A stretch of DNA of 31,155 bases from Bacteroidales bacterium. Lineage in GTDB: Bacteria > Bacteroidota > Bacteroidia > Bacteroidales > UBA7960. The DNA is taken from contig SKSI01000132.1 in the NCBI GenBank assembly GCA_007123065.1, positions 1-31,155 of the forward strand. The letters are read 5' to 3'. Positions within the stretch are counted from its first letter, which is position 1. Each line of letters starts with the position of its first letter. The position numbers and the translations under genes were made by a program. Positions 16,816-24,991 of the stretch are shown here, one piece after another. The notes beneath the pieces were generated by a model. The model ran no database searches and was not told where the DNA came from. It saw nothing but the letters and a program-made list of their open reading frames with translations.

Positions 16816-17385
16816 TTAGTTTCTTAAAACCCTGATCTCTCCGTTGCTGTCAATTTTCACAATGGTCGAGGGTTTTGGACGAGTTATGATGTTTTGTTCA
16901 ATGGGAACAATATAATCAACAGCAGATTTGATCTGATCAGGAACAGCCCTGAAAGAGAACGGCATTGAACCGCCACTAATGTTTGCAGAGGTTGAAATGA
17001 TGGGTTTGTTAAATGCTGTCAGAAGTTCAAAACAAAATTGATGGTCTGGAATTCTGATTGCGACGGACCCATCTCCCGCAACGACATTCTTTGCCAGATT
17101 GCGACCTCCGGGATAAATAATGGTTAATGGTTCTGAAATGCTTGATTGCAGTTCAGTGGCTATATCCGGTATTACGGAAACGTACTTACTTAGCATTTCC
17201 AGATCTTTCACAAGAATAATAAAGGATTTGTCAACCAGGCGTTCTTTGACGCGATAGACCTGTTCAACAGCCTTCGAATTCGTGGCATCACAACCTATAC
17301 CCCAAATTGTATCAGTAGGGTACAGAATTGTGCCACCCCGCAACAGTACGGAAACAATTTCCTCCAACTGATAATCCTTACTCAT
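16816..17385 (-). CDS. Threonylcarbamoyl-AMP synthase (Sua5/YrdC/TsaC family)
   Basis: The 189-residue single-domain protein shows GGTILYPTDTIWGIGCDA (17-34), VYRVKERLVDKSFIILV, VAIRIPDH and STSANISGG, the standard YrdC motifs. It makes threonylcarbamoyl-AMP from threonine, bicarbonate and ATP for the t6A37 modification of ANN-decoding tRNAs. Its length fits the short TsaC form without the Sua5 C-terminal domain, so no single symbol is given. It is the first gene of a tRNA-maturation cluster and ends 2 bases before the CCA gene. The ATG at 17385 is clear. An AT-rich intergenic region with a 9-bp inverted repeat lies upstream. Confidence 0.93.
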   Translation of the reverse strand: MSKDYQLEEIVSVLLRGGTILYPTDTIWGIGCDATNSKAVEQVYRVKERLVDKSFIILVKDLEMLSKYVSVIPDIATELQSSISEPLTIIYPGGRNLAKNVVAGDGSVAIRIPDHQFCFELLTAFNKPIISTSANISGGSMPFSFRAVPDQIKSAVDYIVPIEQNIITRPKPSTIVKIDSNGEIRVLRN

Positions 17386-17427
17386 AAATCATCAATTAAT
17401 AATCAGACGGATAAACAAACCAAAAAA

Positions 17428-17473
17428 TGTACCAAATAAAAAAAACACCAAAATAATGAAGATGTTTGGTACA
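17428..17473. repeat. 9-bp inverted repeat upstream of the sua5-type gene
   Basis: TGTACCAAA at 17428-17436 and its exact complement TTTGGTACA at 17465-17473 are separated by 28 bases. The right arm touches a TATTTTTG -7 box (minus strand, 17472-17479). It could be an operator for a dimeric regulator or a leader hairpin; this is inference. Confidence 0.5.
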
Positions 17474-17479
17474 AAAATA
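17472..17479 (-). promoter_or_regulatory. Putative -7 promoter box for the sua5-cca transcript
   Basis: TATTTTTG on the minus strand fits TAnnTTTG, 87 bases before the ATG at 17385. The surrounding sequence is very AT-rich, so chance matches are more likely than elsewhere. Confidence 0.33.
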
Positions 17480-17583
17480 AGCTTAAACATCTGCCATTAA
17501 AAATTTTTTATAAAAAAATATAGGGCAGCGAAGATATTCCAATAGAAATCAACAGATTGTGAGAAATATTGTTTAACCCTGGA

Positions 17584-18399
17584 CTAAACCTGTACACCAT
17601 GGGTTCTCAGGGCATCATTCAAGCTGGTTTTTCTATCGGTACTTTGTTTTCTTTCCCCGATAATGAGCGCACACGGTACATTAAAGGTACCTGCGGGAAA
17701 TTTTTTTGGTAATGATCCGGGTATCACAACGGAACGTTCGGGGACAAACCCCTGAAACTCCTGCACTTCCTTTTTGCTTACATCAAGGATGCGTGTAGTT
17801 GCCGTAAGCACTACGCTGGCACCAAGAACAGCTTCTTTTCCAATGCGTACCCCTTCAACTACAATGCACCTTGAACCGATAAAGACATGATCTTCAATAA
17901 TGACAGGAGCTGCCTGTACCGGTTCAAGAACACCACCAATACCAACACCGCCACTGAGATGCACCCCTTTACCAACCTGAGCACAGCTTCCTACAGTGGC
18001 CCAGGTATCTATCATACTTCCGCTATCGACATAAGCGCCAATATTCACGTATGACGGCATCATGATTACACCGGATGCCAGAAAAGAACCATAACGTGCA
18101 ATCGCATGCGGCACGACGCGAACTCCCAGTTCTTTGTACCCCTTTTTCAGAGGAATCTTGTCATAAAACTCCAGCGGCCCGGCTTCAATGGTCTCCATAT
18201 TTCGTATCGGAAAATAAAGAATAACGGCTTTTTTAACCCAGTCATTCACTTTCCAGCTTTCATCGGTTTGTTCAGCAACCCTGAGCCTTCCTTTGTCAAG
18301 ATGCCCGATCACCTCAAGAATTGCTGATTGATACGATTCCTGCTTCAGGAGCTCACGATGCTCCCAGACCTCCTCAATTTTTATCCTTAAATCATTCAT
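17584..18399 (-). CDS. dapD: Tetrahydrodipicolinate N-succinyltransferase
   Basis: The 271-residue protein has an N-terminal helical domain and a left-handed beta-helix of hexapeptide repeats (about 105-215; GVIMMPSYVNIGAYVDSGSMIDTW and VGSCAQVGKGVHLSGGVGIGG regions), then a C-terminal extension (LPKKFPAGTFNVPCALIIGER). It transfers succinyl from succinyl-CoA to tetrahydrodipicolinate in the succinylase branch of lysine and diaminopimelate synthesis, so it serves peptidoglycan as well. The ATG at 18399 is clear. The 12 bases before it are followed upstream by tandem repeats that fill most of the putative leader up to a -7 box at 18517. It is divergent from ruvX. Confidence 0.96.
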   Translation of the reverse strand: MNDLRIKIEEVWEHRELLKQESYQSAILEVIGHLDKGRLRVAEQTDESWKVNDWVKKAVILYFPIRNMETIEAGPLEFYDKIPLKKGYKELGVRVVPHAIARYGSFLASGVIMMPSYVNIGAYVDSGSMIDTWATVGSCAQVGKGVHLSGGVGIGGVLEPVQAAPVIIEDHVFIGSRCIVVEGVRIGKEAVLGASVVLTATTRILDVSKKEVQEFQGFVPERSVVIPGSLPKKFPAGTFNVPCALIIGERKQSTDRKTSLNDALRTHGVQV

Positions 18400-18410
18400 T
18401 TGGTAGTTTG

Positions 18411-18458
18411 TTGGTTTATTGGTTTATTGGTTTATTGGTTTAGTGGTTTATTGGTTTA
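18411..18458. repeat. Tandem array of six 8-bp units (TTGGTTTA) in the dapD leader
   Basis: There are six back-to-back copies; the fifth has G in place of the first T. It begins 12 bases upstream of the dapD ATG. Read in the dapD direction the unit is TAAACCAA. Confidence 0.95.
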
Positions 18459-18465
18459 TTGTACC

Positions 18466-18513
18466 AATCATCTAATCAACAAATCATCTAATAAACAAAT
18501 CATCTAATCAACG
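18466..18513. repeat. Tandem array of three 16-bp units in the dapD leader
   Basis: The unit is AATCATCTAATCAACA. Copy 2 has one change (A for C) and copy 3 ends in G. The array stops 3 bases before the dapD -7 box. Confidence 0.93.
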
Positions 18514-18516
18514 ATT

Positions 18517-18524
18517 CAAAGATA
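18517..18524 (-). promoter_or_regulatory. Putative -7 promoter box of dapD
   Basis: TATCTTTG on the minus strand fits TAnnTTTG. If used, transcription would start near 18511 and the leader of about 110 bases would be almost entirely the two tandem arrays. The -33 match is poor. Confidence 0.45.
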
Positions 18525-18575
18525 GTACATTTTTAGAGCCCTTAGCTCATGTAAGAAGGCAAAGAATATAATCTG

Positions 18576-18583
18576 TATCTTTG
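18576..18583 (+). promoter_or_regulatory. Putative -7 promoter box of the ruvX-def-M16-methyltransferase unit
   Basis: TATCTTTG fits TAnnTTTG and lies 15 bases before the ATG at 18599, implying a very short leader. The TTG at 18581 that opens the longest frame is part of this box. Confidence 0.48.
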
Positions 18584-18598
18584 CTTAAAATTTCACAC

Positions 18599-19021
18599 AT
18601 GGGCAGGATCATGGCCATTGATTATGGCAGAAAACGTGTTGGGATTGCTGTTACCGATGAGCTCCGGATGATCGCAGGCGGACTGTGCACCGTACACGTG
18701 AAGGATGTGATACAATTTATTAGAGAATATTGCAGCAAAGAGCAGGTTGACTTTATCGTTGTTGGCGAGCCTTTGGATATGCAGATGCGTGCATCAGAGG
18801 CCAGTCGTTACATTGAGCCGTTCGTAAAGAATTTGCGCAAACAATTCCCTGATATTGGTGTTACAAGAATGGATGAGCGCTATACATCCAAAATGGCGTT
18901 TCAAACGATGATAGACGCCGGACTCGGGAAAAAAGCCAGGCAAAACAAAGCTCTTGTTGACACCATCAGTGCCACCATTATTCTGCAATCATACCTTGAA
19001 AAAATAGCAAATACCGAATAG
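18599..19021 (+). CDS. ruvX: RuvX/YqgF-family Holliday junction resolvase-like protein
   Basis: The 140-residue RNase H-fold protein begins MGRIMAIDYGRKRVGIAVTD, the family signature with the first catalytic aspartate at D8. VVGEPLDM carries the next acidic site, and TRMDERYTSKMA and KKARQNKALVDTISATIIL match the rest of the catalytic core. The family acts as a putative Holliday junction resolvase and in 16S rRNA 5' end processing. The ATG at 18599 gives the family's usual start; the ATG at 18611 is an alternative. def starts 1 base after the stop. Confidence 0.94.
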   Translation: MGRIMAIDYGRKRVGIAVTDELRMIAGGLCTVHVKDVIQFIREYCSKEQVDFIVVGEPLDMQMRASEASRYIEPFVKNLRKQFPDIGVTRMDERYTSKMAFQTMIDAGLGKKARQNKALVDTISATIILQSYLEKIANTE

Positions 19022-19022
19022 A

Positions 19023-19589
19023 ATGAGCACATTACCCATACTTGCATACGGGGACCCCGTACTGAAAGTCAAAGCCAAACCGATAGATAAGGATTATCCA
19101 GACCTTGAACAACTTATCACAAATATGTGGGAAACGATGTACAAGGCTGCTGGCGTAGGTCTGGCAGCACCTCAGATTGGCAAAAGCATCAGGCTTTTCC
19201 TCATTGATGCCAGTCCGTTCGAAGATGAAGACGCTGACCTTGCCGGTTTCAAGAAAGTGTTTATCAACGCTGAAATTATTGAATCATCCGGAAAGGATTA
19301 CCTGTTCAACGAAGGTTGTCTCAGTTTCCCTGAACTCAGGGAGGATATCAGGCGTCCGCCTGAAATAAGGATGCGTTACCAGGATGAACAGTTCAATACA
19401 TTTGAGGAGACTTTTACAGGGTTGAAAGCCCGTATCATACAGCACGAGTATGATCATATTGATGGTGTTTTAATGATTGACCGTATCACTCCCCTGAAAA
19501 GAAGGCTGTTAAAAAGAAAGCTGCTAAATATCTCCAGAGGAAATGTTTCCGTTGACTACCTAATGCGATTTCCATTACGAAAGCGATGA
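19023..19589 (+). CDS. def: Peptide deformylase
   Basis: The 188-residue metalloenzyme removes the formyl group from the N-terminal methionine of new proteins. All three motifs are present: GVGLAAPQ (44-51), EGCLS (97-101, metal ligand C99) and HEYDH (141-145, two histidine ligands and the catalytic glutamate). It starts 1 base after ruvX, and its stop overlaps the next start as ATGA (19586-19589), so the downstream M16 gene is probably translationally coupled. Confidence 0.97.
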   Translation: MSTLPILAYGDPVLKVKAKPIDKDYPDLEQLITNMWETMYKAAGVGLAAPQIGKSIRLFLIDASPFEDEDADLAGFKKVFINAEIIESSGKDYLFNEGCLSFPELREDIRRPPEIRMRYQDEQFNTFEETFTGLKARIIQHEYDHIDGVLMIDRITPLKRRLLKRKLLNISRGNVSVDYLMRFPLRKR

Positions 19590-20812
19590 AATACCTGACG
19601 CACAAGCTAACCAATGGCATACGCCTTATTCACAGGCCTGAACAAACACACGTTGCCCATTGTGGCATCATGATCAACACCGGCTCACGTGATGAAACCC
19701 CTGAAGAGCATGGCATGGCTCACTTCCTCGAGCATATCATGTTCAAGGGCACTCACCGGCGCAAAGCCTTTCACATTCTAAGCCACATGGAACACGTTGG
19801 CGGAGAGATCAATGCTTTCACCGGAAAAGAAGACACTTGTATTTATGCTTCCTTTCTTTACCCATATTATCAACGCTGGTTTGATGTTGCATCCGATATT
19901 CTGTTCTATTCCGTTTTTCCTGAAAGGGAATTGAACAAGGAAAAGGAAATTGTTCTGGATGAAATCAACGCCTACCTTGACAGTCCGGCCGAACAGATCT
20001 ACGATGATTTTGACCGGATTATTTTCAACGATCACCCTTTGGGCAGAACCATCCTGGGAACACCTGAGCGCATCAGGTCTTTTAACCGTGAGATGGCAGA
20101 GCACTTTATGCGAAGCAATTATGCTACAGAAGAGATGGTTATTTGCTCAGTTGGACGCATTACTTTTAATGATCTGATCCAGCTTGCAGAGAAATATTTC
20201 GGGAGTCACGCGCGTACCACAAAGCCTTTCAGCAGACAAACTTTTCAAGGCTATAAACCGGAGAGCAGCCATGTTGTACGAAGCAACCATCAGGTGCACT
20301 GCATCCTGGGCAATGAGGCAGACGGGCTGTTCAGCCCTCGCAAAACAACGCTGTCTTTGCTGAACAACATTCTCGGAGGACCCGGGCTAAATTCGAGACT
20401 GAATATGTCTGTCAGGGAAAAACACGGTTTTTGTTATACCATTGAAAGCAACTACCAGCCTTATACCGACACCGGCCTGGTCGGCATCTACTTTGGAACG
20501 GATCCGGAATACACAGACAAGACCATTACACTGATCCATAAAGAGCTAAGCCTGTTGAGAAACAAAAAGCTTGGCACTTTGCAGATCAGGCGTGCTAAAA
20601 ATCAGTTAATCGGACAGCTTGCCATCTCTTTCGAGTCAAATCTTCACGAAATGCTGTTTAATGTAAAAAACCACTTGCTATTTAACAAAACAGACACCCT
20701 TGAAGAGATAAGCAGGCGGATCGAAACGGTAACGGCTGAAAACCTGATTGAACTTGCCAACGAGGTTTTTGACAGGAATTCTATGAGTATGTTAATGTTT
20801 CAACCCGGTTAA
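19586..20812 (+). CDS. M16-family zinc peptidase (processing-peptidase type)
   Basis: The 408-residue protein begins with a catalytic M16 domain: the inverted zinc motif HFLEH (46-50) and a distal glutamate in EIVLDEI (E126 by count). A second, non-catalytic M16-like domain (about 185-400; SNYATEEMVICSVGRI, GGPGLNSRLNMSVREKHGFCYTI) completes the clamshell. No signal peptide is visible, so it is predicted cytoplasmic, as for many bacterial PqqL/YmxG-like single-chain M16B enzymes. It overlaps def by 4 bases and is followed after one base by the methyltransferase gene. The substrate is unknown. Confidence 0.92.
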   Translation: MKYLTHKLTNGIRLIHRPEQTHVAHCGIMINTGSRDETPEEHGMAHFLEHIMFKGTHRRKAFHILSHMEHVGGEINAFTGKEDTCIYASFLYPYYQRWFDVASDILFYSVFPERELNKEKEIVLDEINAYLDSPAEQIYDDFDRIIFNDHPLGRTILGTPERIRSFNREMAEHFMRSNYATEEMVICSVGRITFNDLIQLAEKYFGSHARTTKPFSRQTFQGYKPESSHVVRSNHQVHCILGNEADGLFSPRKTTLSLLNNILGGPGLNSRLNMSVREKHGFCYTIESNYQPYTDTGLVGIYFGTDPEYTDKTITLIHKELSLLRNKKLGTLQIRRAKNQLIGQLAISFESNLHEMLFNVKNHLLFNKTDTLEEISRRIETVTAENLIELANEVFDRNSMSMLMFQPG

Positions 20813-20813
20813 T

Positions 20814-21455
20814 ATGGACTTTCTCCCTAAAACGATCGAACAGTATGCTGCGGCGTTCTCGTCTCCCGAGGGCGAAGTACTGGAACGTCTGAACCGCGAC
20901 ACACACGCTAAAATATTAAAACCAAGGATGTTATCAGGACATCTCCAGGGACGTCTGCTTGCATTTATCAGCCGGATGGTTCGTCCACAAAGAATTCTGG
21001 AAATCGGCACCTATACCGGCTATTCGGCCATCTGTCTGGCCGAGGGACTTCAGGATGGCGGGCGGCTTCACACCATTGACCACAATGAGGAGCTTGAAGA
21101 TTTTGTATCAGGGTATATTCGTGAGGCAGGCTTTGAAGAAGAGATCATTCAGCACATTGGAGAAGCCATTGACCTGATCCCCGATTTAAATTTAACATTT
21201 GACCTGGTATTTGTTGATGCGGACAAGGAAAATTATATCACATATTTTGACATGGTGCTTCCACAGATGCGAAAGGGAGGCTTTCTTCTGGCAGATAACG
21301 CACTATGGAGCGGAAAGGTCTTGAACAAACCGGAAGAGATGGATGATGAGACCCGCGGCATTGTTGCTTTTAATGAATATGTACGTGATCATCCCGGCGT
21401 GCGGAATTTGCTGCTTCCATTTCGTGACGGCATGATGATTTTGGAAAAAATCTAA
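20814..21455 (+). CDS. SAM-dependent O-methyltransferase (family 3, caffeoyl-CoA OMT-like)
   Basis: The 213-residue protein has SAM motif I ILEIGTYTGYSAICLAE, the acidic loop TIDHNEEL, and the metal-binding VFVDADKENY with DNALWSGKV further on. These fit the cation-dependent O-methyltransferase family 3. Bacterial members act on small catechol-like or other hydroxyl substrates, and the substrate here is unknown. The gene starts one base after the M16 stop and closes the ruvX-def-M16 unit. It converges on the outer-membrane barrel gene with only 4 bases between the stops. Confidence 0.92.
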   Translation: MDFLPKTIEQYAAAFSSPEGEVLERLNRDTHAKILKPRMLSGHLQGRLLAFISRMVRPQRILEIGTYTGYSAICLAEGLQDGGRLHTIDHNEELEDFVSGYIREAGFEEEIIQHIGEAIDLIPDLNLTFDLVFVDADKENYITYFDMVLPQMRKGGFLLADNALWSGKVLNKPEEMDDETRGIVAFNEYVRDHPGVRNLLLPFRDGMMILEKI

Positions 21456-21459
21456 GCAA

Positions 21460-22158
21460 TCAGAACGGATGCAAACCTATTTCCAGCCCAAGGCTGTATT
21501 TTGGAAGCTCAGGCAAGCCGGCAGAATCTTTGAAGTGGTCAGACAACTGATAACTACCTTTGACGAGCCAATTATTGAAACCCAAACGGACATTTATGCC
21601 ATAAGCAAAATCGGCAGGGTAATTTATCCCGCTTACCCGGACCCTGGTACTCAAGCCCCCTTCTTCAAGAAAAAAAACATGCCGTGAGTGAAATACCCAG
21701 GATGCATAGGCCCCTGCATCAATAAATCGACCGATATAGTTGCCCCTTTGTCCGAAGTTCACCCGCGTATATAAACCCAAACCGGCATCCAGAAAAACCA
21801 GTTTCTCTTTATCCCTTGTAATGTTATCAGGCACTTGTTTGTCATCTGATTGTTTTATATGAAAAGCGTGACGACGCGCTATGATCTCACTGCCAATTGA
21901 AAATGTGTTAGAAAAACGTCTTTTGTATCTGTAACCGTATTCAATGGAGCGTGAACGCCCGTAATGGATGTCAGCACCACTGTTTTCAGACGGGCCAATG
22001 GCAAAAAGGACACCCAGAAATCCATGACTGTAGTGTTTCCGGTTCATTCCGTAATCGGCATCATGGTCTTTGGATGGTTCCTTGGCGATCACCACACTCT
22101 GGGCATGGCCCTCGGCAACGAAAACTATTAAGAATAAGAAGAGTAAATGTTTTAGCAT
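21460..22158 (-). CDS. Predicted outer-membrane beta-barrel protein
   Basis: The 232-residue protein has a signal peptide (about 1-19, cut near HAQS) and then alternating polar and aromatic strands such as SIEYGYRYKRRFSNTFSIGSEI and YGINVRLGFNNWLVKGSYQL, ending in GLEIGLHPF with a terminal phenylalanine typical of barrel proteins. No named family could be assigned. The longest frame begins with a GTG at 22164; the ATG at 22158 is preferred and lies 12 bases after the stop of the subtilisin-like protease gene. The likely co-transcription with porQ and the protease suggests an envelope role, but this is only context. Confidence 0.72.
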   Translation of the reverse strand: MLKHLLFLFLIVFVAEGHAQSVVIAKEPSKDHDADYGMNRKHYSHGFLGVLFAIGPSENSGADIHYGRSRSIEYGYRYKRRFSNTFSIGSEIIARRHAFHIKQSDDKQVPDNITRDKEKLVFLDAGLGLYTRVNFGQRGNYIGRFIDAGAYASWVFHSRHVFFLEEGGLSTRVRVSGINYPADFAYGINVRLGFNNWLVKGSYQLSDHFKDSAGLPELPKYSLGLEIGLHPF

Positions 22159-22170
22159 ATGCACGCGCTG

Positions 22171-23799
22171 TTATGGAACATTTATTTCTGCTGTATGTCC
22201 TCTGAAATGAACCTTCAGAAGCTGGCCGTGTGTAAACGAATCAACGCCTATGCTGATCTGTTCAGCTCCTTCCAGGTCAATCACATAGTATCGGGCGATT
22301 TGTCCATCAGCATTTTTTTTCTGATAGTAAAGGTATTCATTTTCTGAAGCTGGTTGATGATTTATATCGCCGGTGCCAATTTTTTTTCTGATTATGATAT
22401 GGATGGTATCATTTTTATTAACCAGGTCAAATGTCGGCATACGGATCTGATGATCGTCCTGGAAAAAACGGGATGCCTGGGGAACACCATAGCCGTGTGC
22501 ATAATCGTAATAGGGATACAGGGATGCACTTTGTTCAACGGCACGAAAGATTTCCATGTTGGTCCGTCCGGGATACATTTGCCAGAGGCAGGCGGCAAAT
22601 CCTGTAACGAGCGGACTGGCGAATGAGGTTCCCACTGGCTTTGCCATGCCTCTGCGGCCGGCGGCAACCACGGTGCCCAGTGCGCTGACGTTTGGTTTCA
22701 TCCTTCCATCGGCGGTTGGTCCAACAGAGCTGTAGGAAGCCCTGATCATTTCAGGGTATTGCAGGGCGCCAACGGTCAAGACACTATCGGCATCAGCAGG
22801 CGTTACGATAATACGCCAATGATTGTCATTGCCCTGATTTCCAGCTGCATTGATCACGAGTATACCTTTCTGTGCTGCAATTGTTGCTGCCCTGGCAACC
22901 AGGGAAGTCCTGCCATCCATCTCCCCGGGGAAATACCGATGAAACACATAACCCAGCGAAGAGTTTATGATGTCTGCCCCATTGCGGTCTGCCCATTCTA
23001 CGGCTGCCAGCCAGTATTTCTCTTCGGCAAGAGGCTCTCTGCGGATTTCAGTTCTGGCCAGCAAAAATTCGGCATCCTTTGCCATGCCAAGCGGTTGTTC
23101 ATCCAATTGACCGGCGATCGCAGACAGCACCATTGTTCCGTGGACACTCGAAGTGTATACGTTTTTGCGCCCCCTGTGAAAGTCCCAGGTGTCGATGATA
23201 CGGTTATTTTTTCGAATGTGTTTGAATGCCGGGTGCCTGTCAACACTTCTGAAACCGGCATCAAAGATGGCAATGCGCACACCCGAACCCGTGATTCCGT
23301 TTGAATGGAAGAGCTCTCCGTCCATATGGCTCAGCTGATCACGCAGCAAAGCTGTATCCACACGGTCAAGTATTGAAGCATCACTTTCTTCTTTGTCGGC
23401 AGAGGCAAGGATCAGCCGCAATGAGGCCGGTTCCACGGAGGAAACGTAAGGTAAGGTTTCAATTTCTGCCAGCTCTCGCGGTGAAGCATAAACATGAACG
23501 GCATTAAACCACCGGCTCACAACATCAGCACCTGATACAATTGCCTCAACCCCTCGAACATATTCTTTCTTCACAGGGAAATCAAGTGTATCAAACAGAC
23601 AAAGTCCGTTCTGCACCCTTCGTTCAATCGCTTTTTCATCAAAAAAAACAAATGGATTAAAATCGACACCATCCTTATCGGTAAAAAACACCCAGAAACC
23701 CTGTTCGTTTTCATTCTGATTATCAACATAACCTGTATAACCGACACTTACCGGCTGAAAGCATATTAGAAACAGAATAACCGGAACGACATTGCGCAT
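22171..23799 (-). CDS. Secreted S8 (subtilisin-like) serine protease
   Basis: The 542-residue protein has a signal peptide (about 1-20), a propeptide-like region (about 30-130, with AIERR and FNAVHVYASPRELAEIETLP), and an S8 domain. The catalytic triad is D180 (IAIFDAGF), H220 (SSVHGTMV) and S392 (GTSFASP), with the oxyanion asparagine N321 (AAGNQG). A roughly 100-residue beta-rich C-terminal part follows. It lacks an obvious type IX secretion CTD, so its export route past the periplasm is unclear. It starts 11 bases after the porQ stop and is likely in the porQ transcript. The substrate is unknown. Confidence 0.93.
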   Translation of the reverse strand: MRNVVPVILFLICFQPVSVGYTGYVDNQNENEQGFWVFFTDKDGVDFNPFVFFDEKAIERRVQNGLCLFDTLDFPVKKEYVRGVEAIVSGADVVSRWFNAVHVYASPRELAEIETLPYVSSVEPASLRLILASADKEESDASILDRVDTALLRDQLSHMDGELFHSNGITGSGVRIAIFDAGFRSVDRHPAFKHIRKNNRIIDTWDFHRGRKNVYTSSVHGTMVLSAIAGQLDEQPLGMAKDAEFLLARTEIRREPLAEEKYWLAAVEWADRNGADIINSSLGYVFHRYFPGEMDGRTSLVARAATIAAQKGILVINAAGNQGNDNHWRIIVTPADADSVLTVGALQYPEMIRASYSSVGPTADGRMKPNVSALGTVVAAGRRGMAKPVGTSFASPLVTGFAACLWQMYPGRTNMEIFRAVEQSASLYPYYDYAHGYGVPQASRFFQDDHQIRMPTFDLVNKNDTIHIIIRKKIGTGDINHQPASENEYLYYQKKNADGQIARYYVIDLEGAEQISIGVDSFTHGQLLKVHFRGHTAEINVP

Positions 23800-23810
23800 T
23801 TTACGGAAGA

Positions 23811-24893
23811 TTATTGAGAAGTATTATTCTGTAATGCCGGGCGACGAAAAAGGTCTTCCAGGCTGGTACTTATTGAAATATGATTGGGTGCACCTGCCAG
23901 ATGGTAGTTGGACCTTCCGTATTGAAGATGGAAACGCGATATTTTTAAACCAAAGCCCCAGGAAAAACCAACTGTTGAAAGCCTGCTTTCCACTTTCATT
24001 TCCTGCCTGCGTCGGTAGTTATATCCGGCTCGAAAGCTAAAGCTCTCGAGCGGCACAAACTCAACACCTATAGTAAGATGACGCATCAGGTCATCAGCAA
24101 TGTCAGAAACCTGATCCTGAAATCCTTTATTTTCATCATTGGCATTGAAATGATCAGGGATTAGTGTTGGTGTTTCATAAGACAATCCGAAGTTGTGCAG
24201 GTTATTTGCTACCAGCGAAAACCGGAAGGGGGCGTTGTTAAGTTTTTTGGAGACACCAAAAGTAAGGTCAAAAGGAAGTGATTCCCTGATTCCATCGTGG
24301 TATTGGGTGATCTGTCGGCCAATATTCCTGGCAGTTAGCGCCATGATGATTTGGTGCTCAGGAATTGCATAAGCTACAGAAACATCCACTGCCATACCAA
24401 AAGAGGATTCCGGATACAGGGAAGAGTAGATCATTTTCAGGTTGCTTCCCAGCATTAGCTGATCGCTCAGCAGCCTGCCCCAGCCGATTTGAAAATTATA
24501 ATCTCCGGCAGAAAACTCCCCAAGGATCTGGCCGGTTTCATCGGCTTCAATGAAGCGGCCGTAATCAATATACTGCAAGGCCGCGCTGAATTGTCCGAGG
24601 CGCTCAAAGTACTGGGAAAACGCTACTGTTCCGTAATTGATGTCATCAAAATAATCAACAAAATTCAAGCTAAGATGGTGGTTGACATCTTGTGCGAGCA
24701 GGGAAGGATGCGTCAGGGCCATACCCAGATCGGGATCCATCGCGGGAAAGGCATGGCCTCCCAAAGCAGTAATTCGTGCGGTAGCCGGGAGGTTTAGAAA
24801 TTCATAAACGCGACCGCTCTGTTGTTGTCCGACAAGTCCGGACACAGAAACCACCAGAAACAGCAATAATATTAAAAAGCTCTTTTTCAACAA
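23811..24893 (-). CDS. porQ: Type IX secretion system protein PorQ
   Basis: The 360-residue predicted outer-membrane protein starts with a signal peptide (about 1-22) and YEFLNLPATARITALGG, a strong PorQ-type start, then FVDYFDDINYGTVAF and many amphipathic strands (GDYNFQIGWGRLL, FRAGYNYRR, LKISRFHLQYGRSNYH). PorQ belongs to the surface attachment complex of the Bacteroidota type IX system (with PorU, PorV and PorZ), which cleaves CTDs and anchors cargo. No ATG is available ahead of the signal peptide; TTG at 24893 or 24890 is the likely start, with TAGGA upstream. It is followed by a protease gene and a barrel gene, both the same way. Other type IX core genes are not in the window. Confidence 0.9.
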   Translation of the reverse strand: MLKKSFLILLLFLVVSVSGLVGQQQSGRVYEFLNLPATARITALGGHAFPAMDPDLGMALTHPSLLAQDVNHHLSLNFVDYFDDINYGTVAFSQYFERLGQFSAALQYIDYGRFIEADETGQILGEFSAGDYNFQIGWGRLLSDQLMLGSNLKMIYSSLYPESSFGMAVDVSVAYAIPEHQIIMALTARNIGRQITQYHDGIRESLPFDLTFGVSKKLNNAPFRFSLVANNLHNFGLSYETPTLIPDHFNANDENKGFQDQVSDIADDLMRHLTIGVEFVPLESFSFRAGYNYRRRQEMKVESRLSTVGFSWGFGLKISRFHLQYGRSNYHLAGAPNHISISTSLEDLFRRPALQNNTSQ

Positions 24894-24991
24894 AACAATC
24901 CTAAAAATGGCTATGCCAGTTAGAAATTAACACACATTATAAACGCACAACGGAGATTTCTATTATAACGAAATCCCATATTGTATTTTTT

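Noticed and set aside
18411..18513. Possible CRISPR-like repeat region upstream of dapD
   Set aside because: Units are 8 and 16 bp, directly adjacent and without unique spacers, and no cas gene is in the window.
22759..23304. Plus-strand frame of 181 codons inside the S8 protease gene
   Set aside because: It is antisense to the catalytic domain and is cysteine- and histidine-rich without domain motifs.
24952..24977. Possible terminator hairpin after coaE (GATTTC/GAAATC)
   Set aside because: The stem is only about 6 bp with an AT-rich loop and has no T-run after it.
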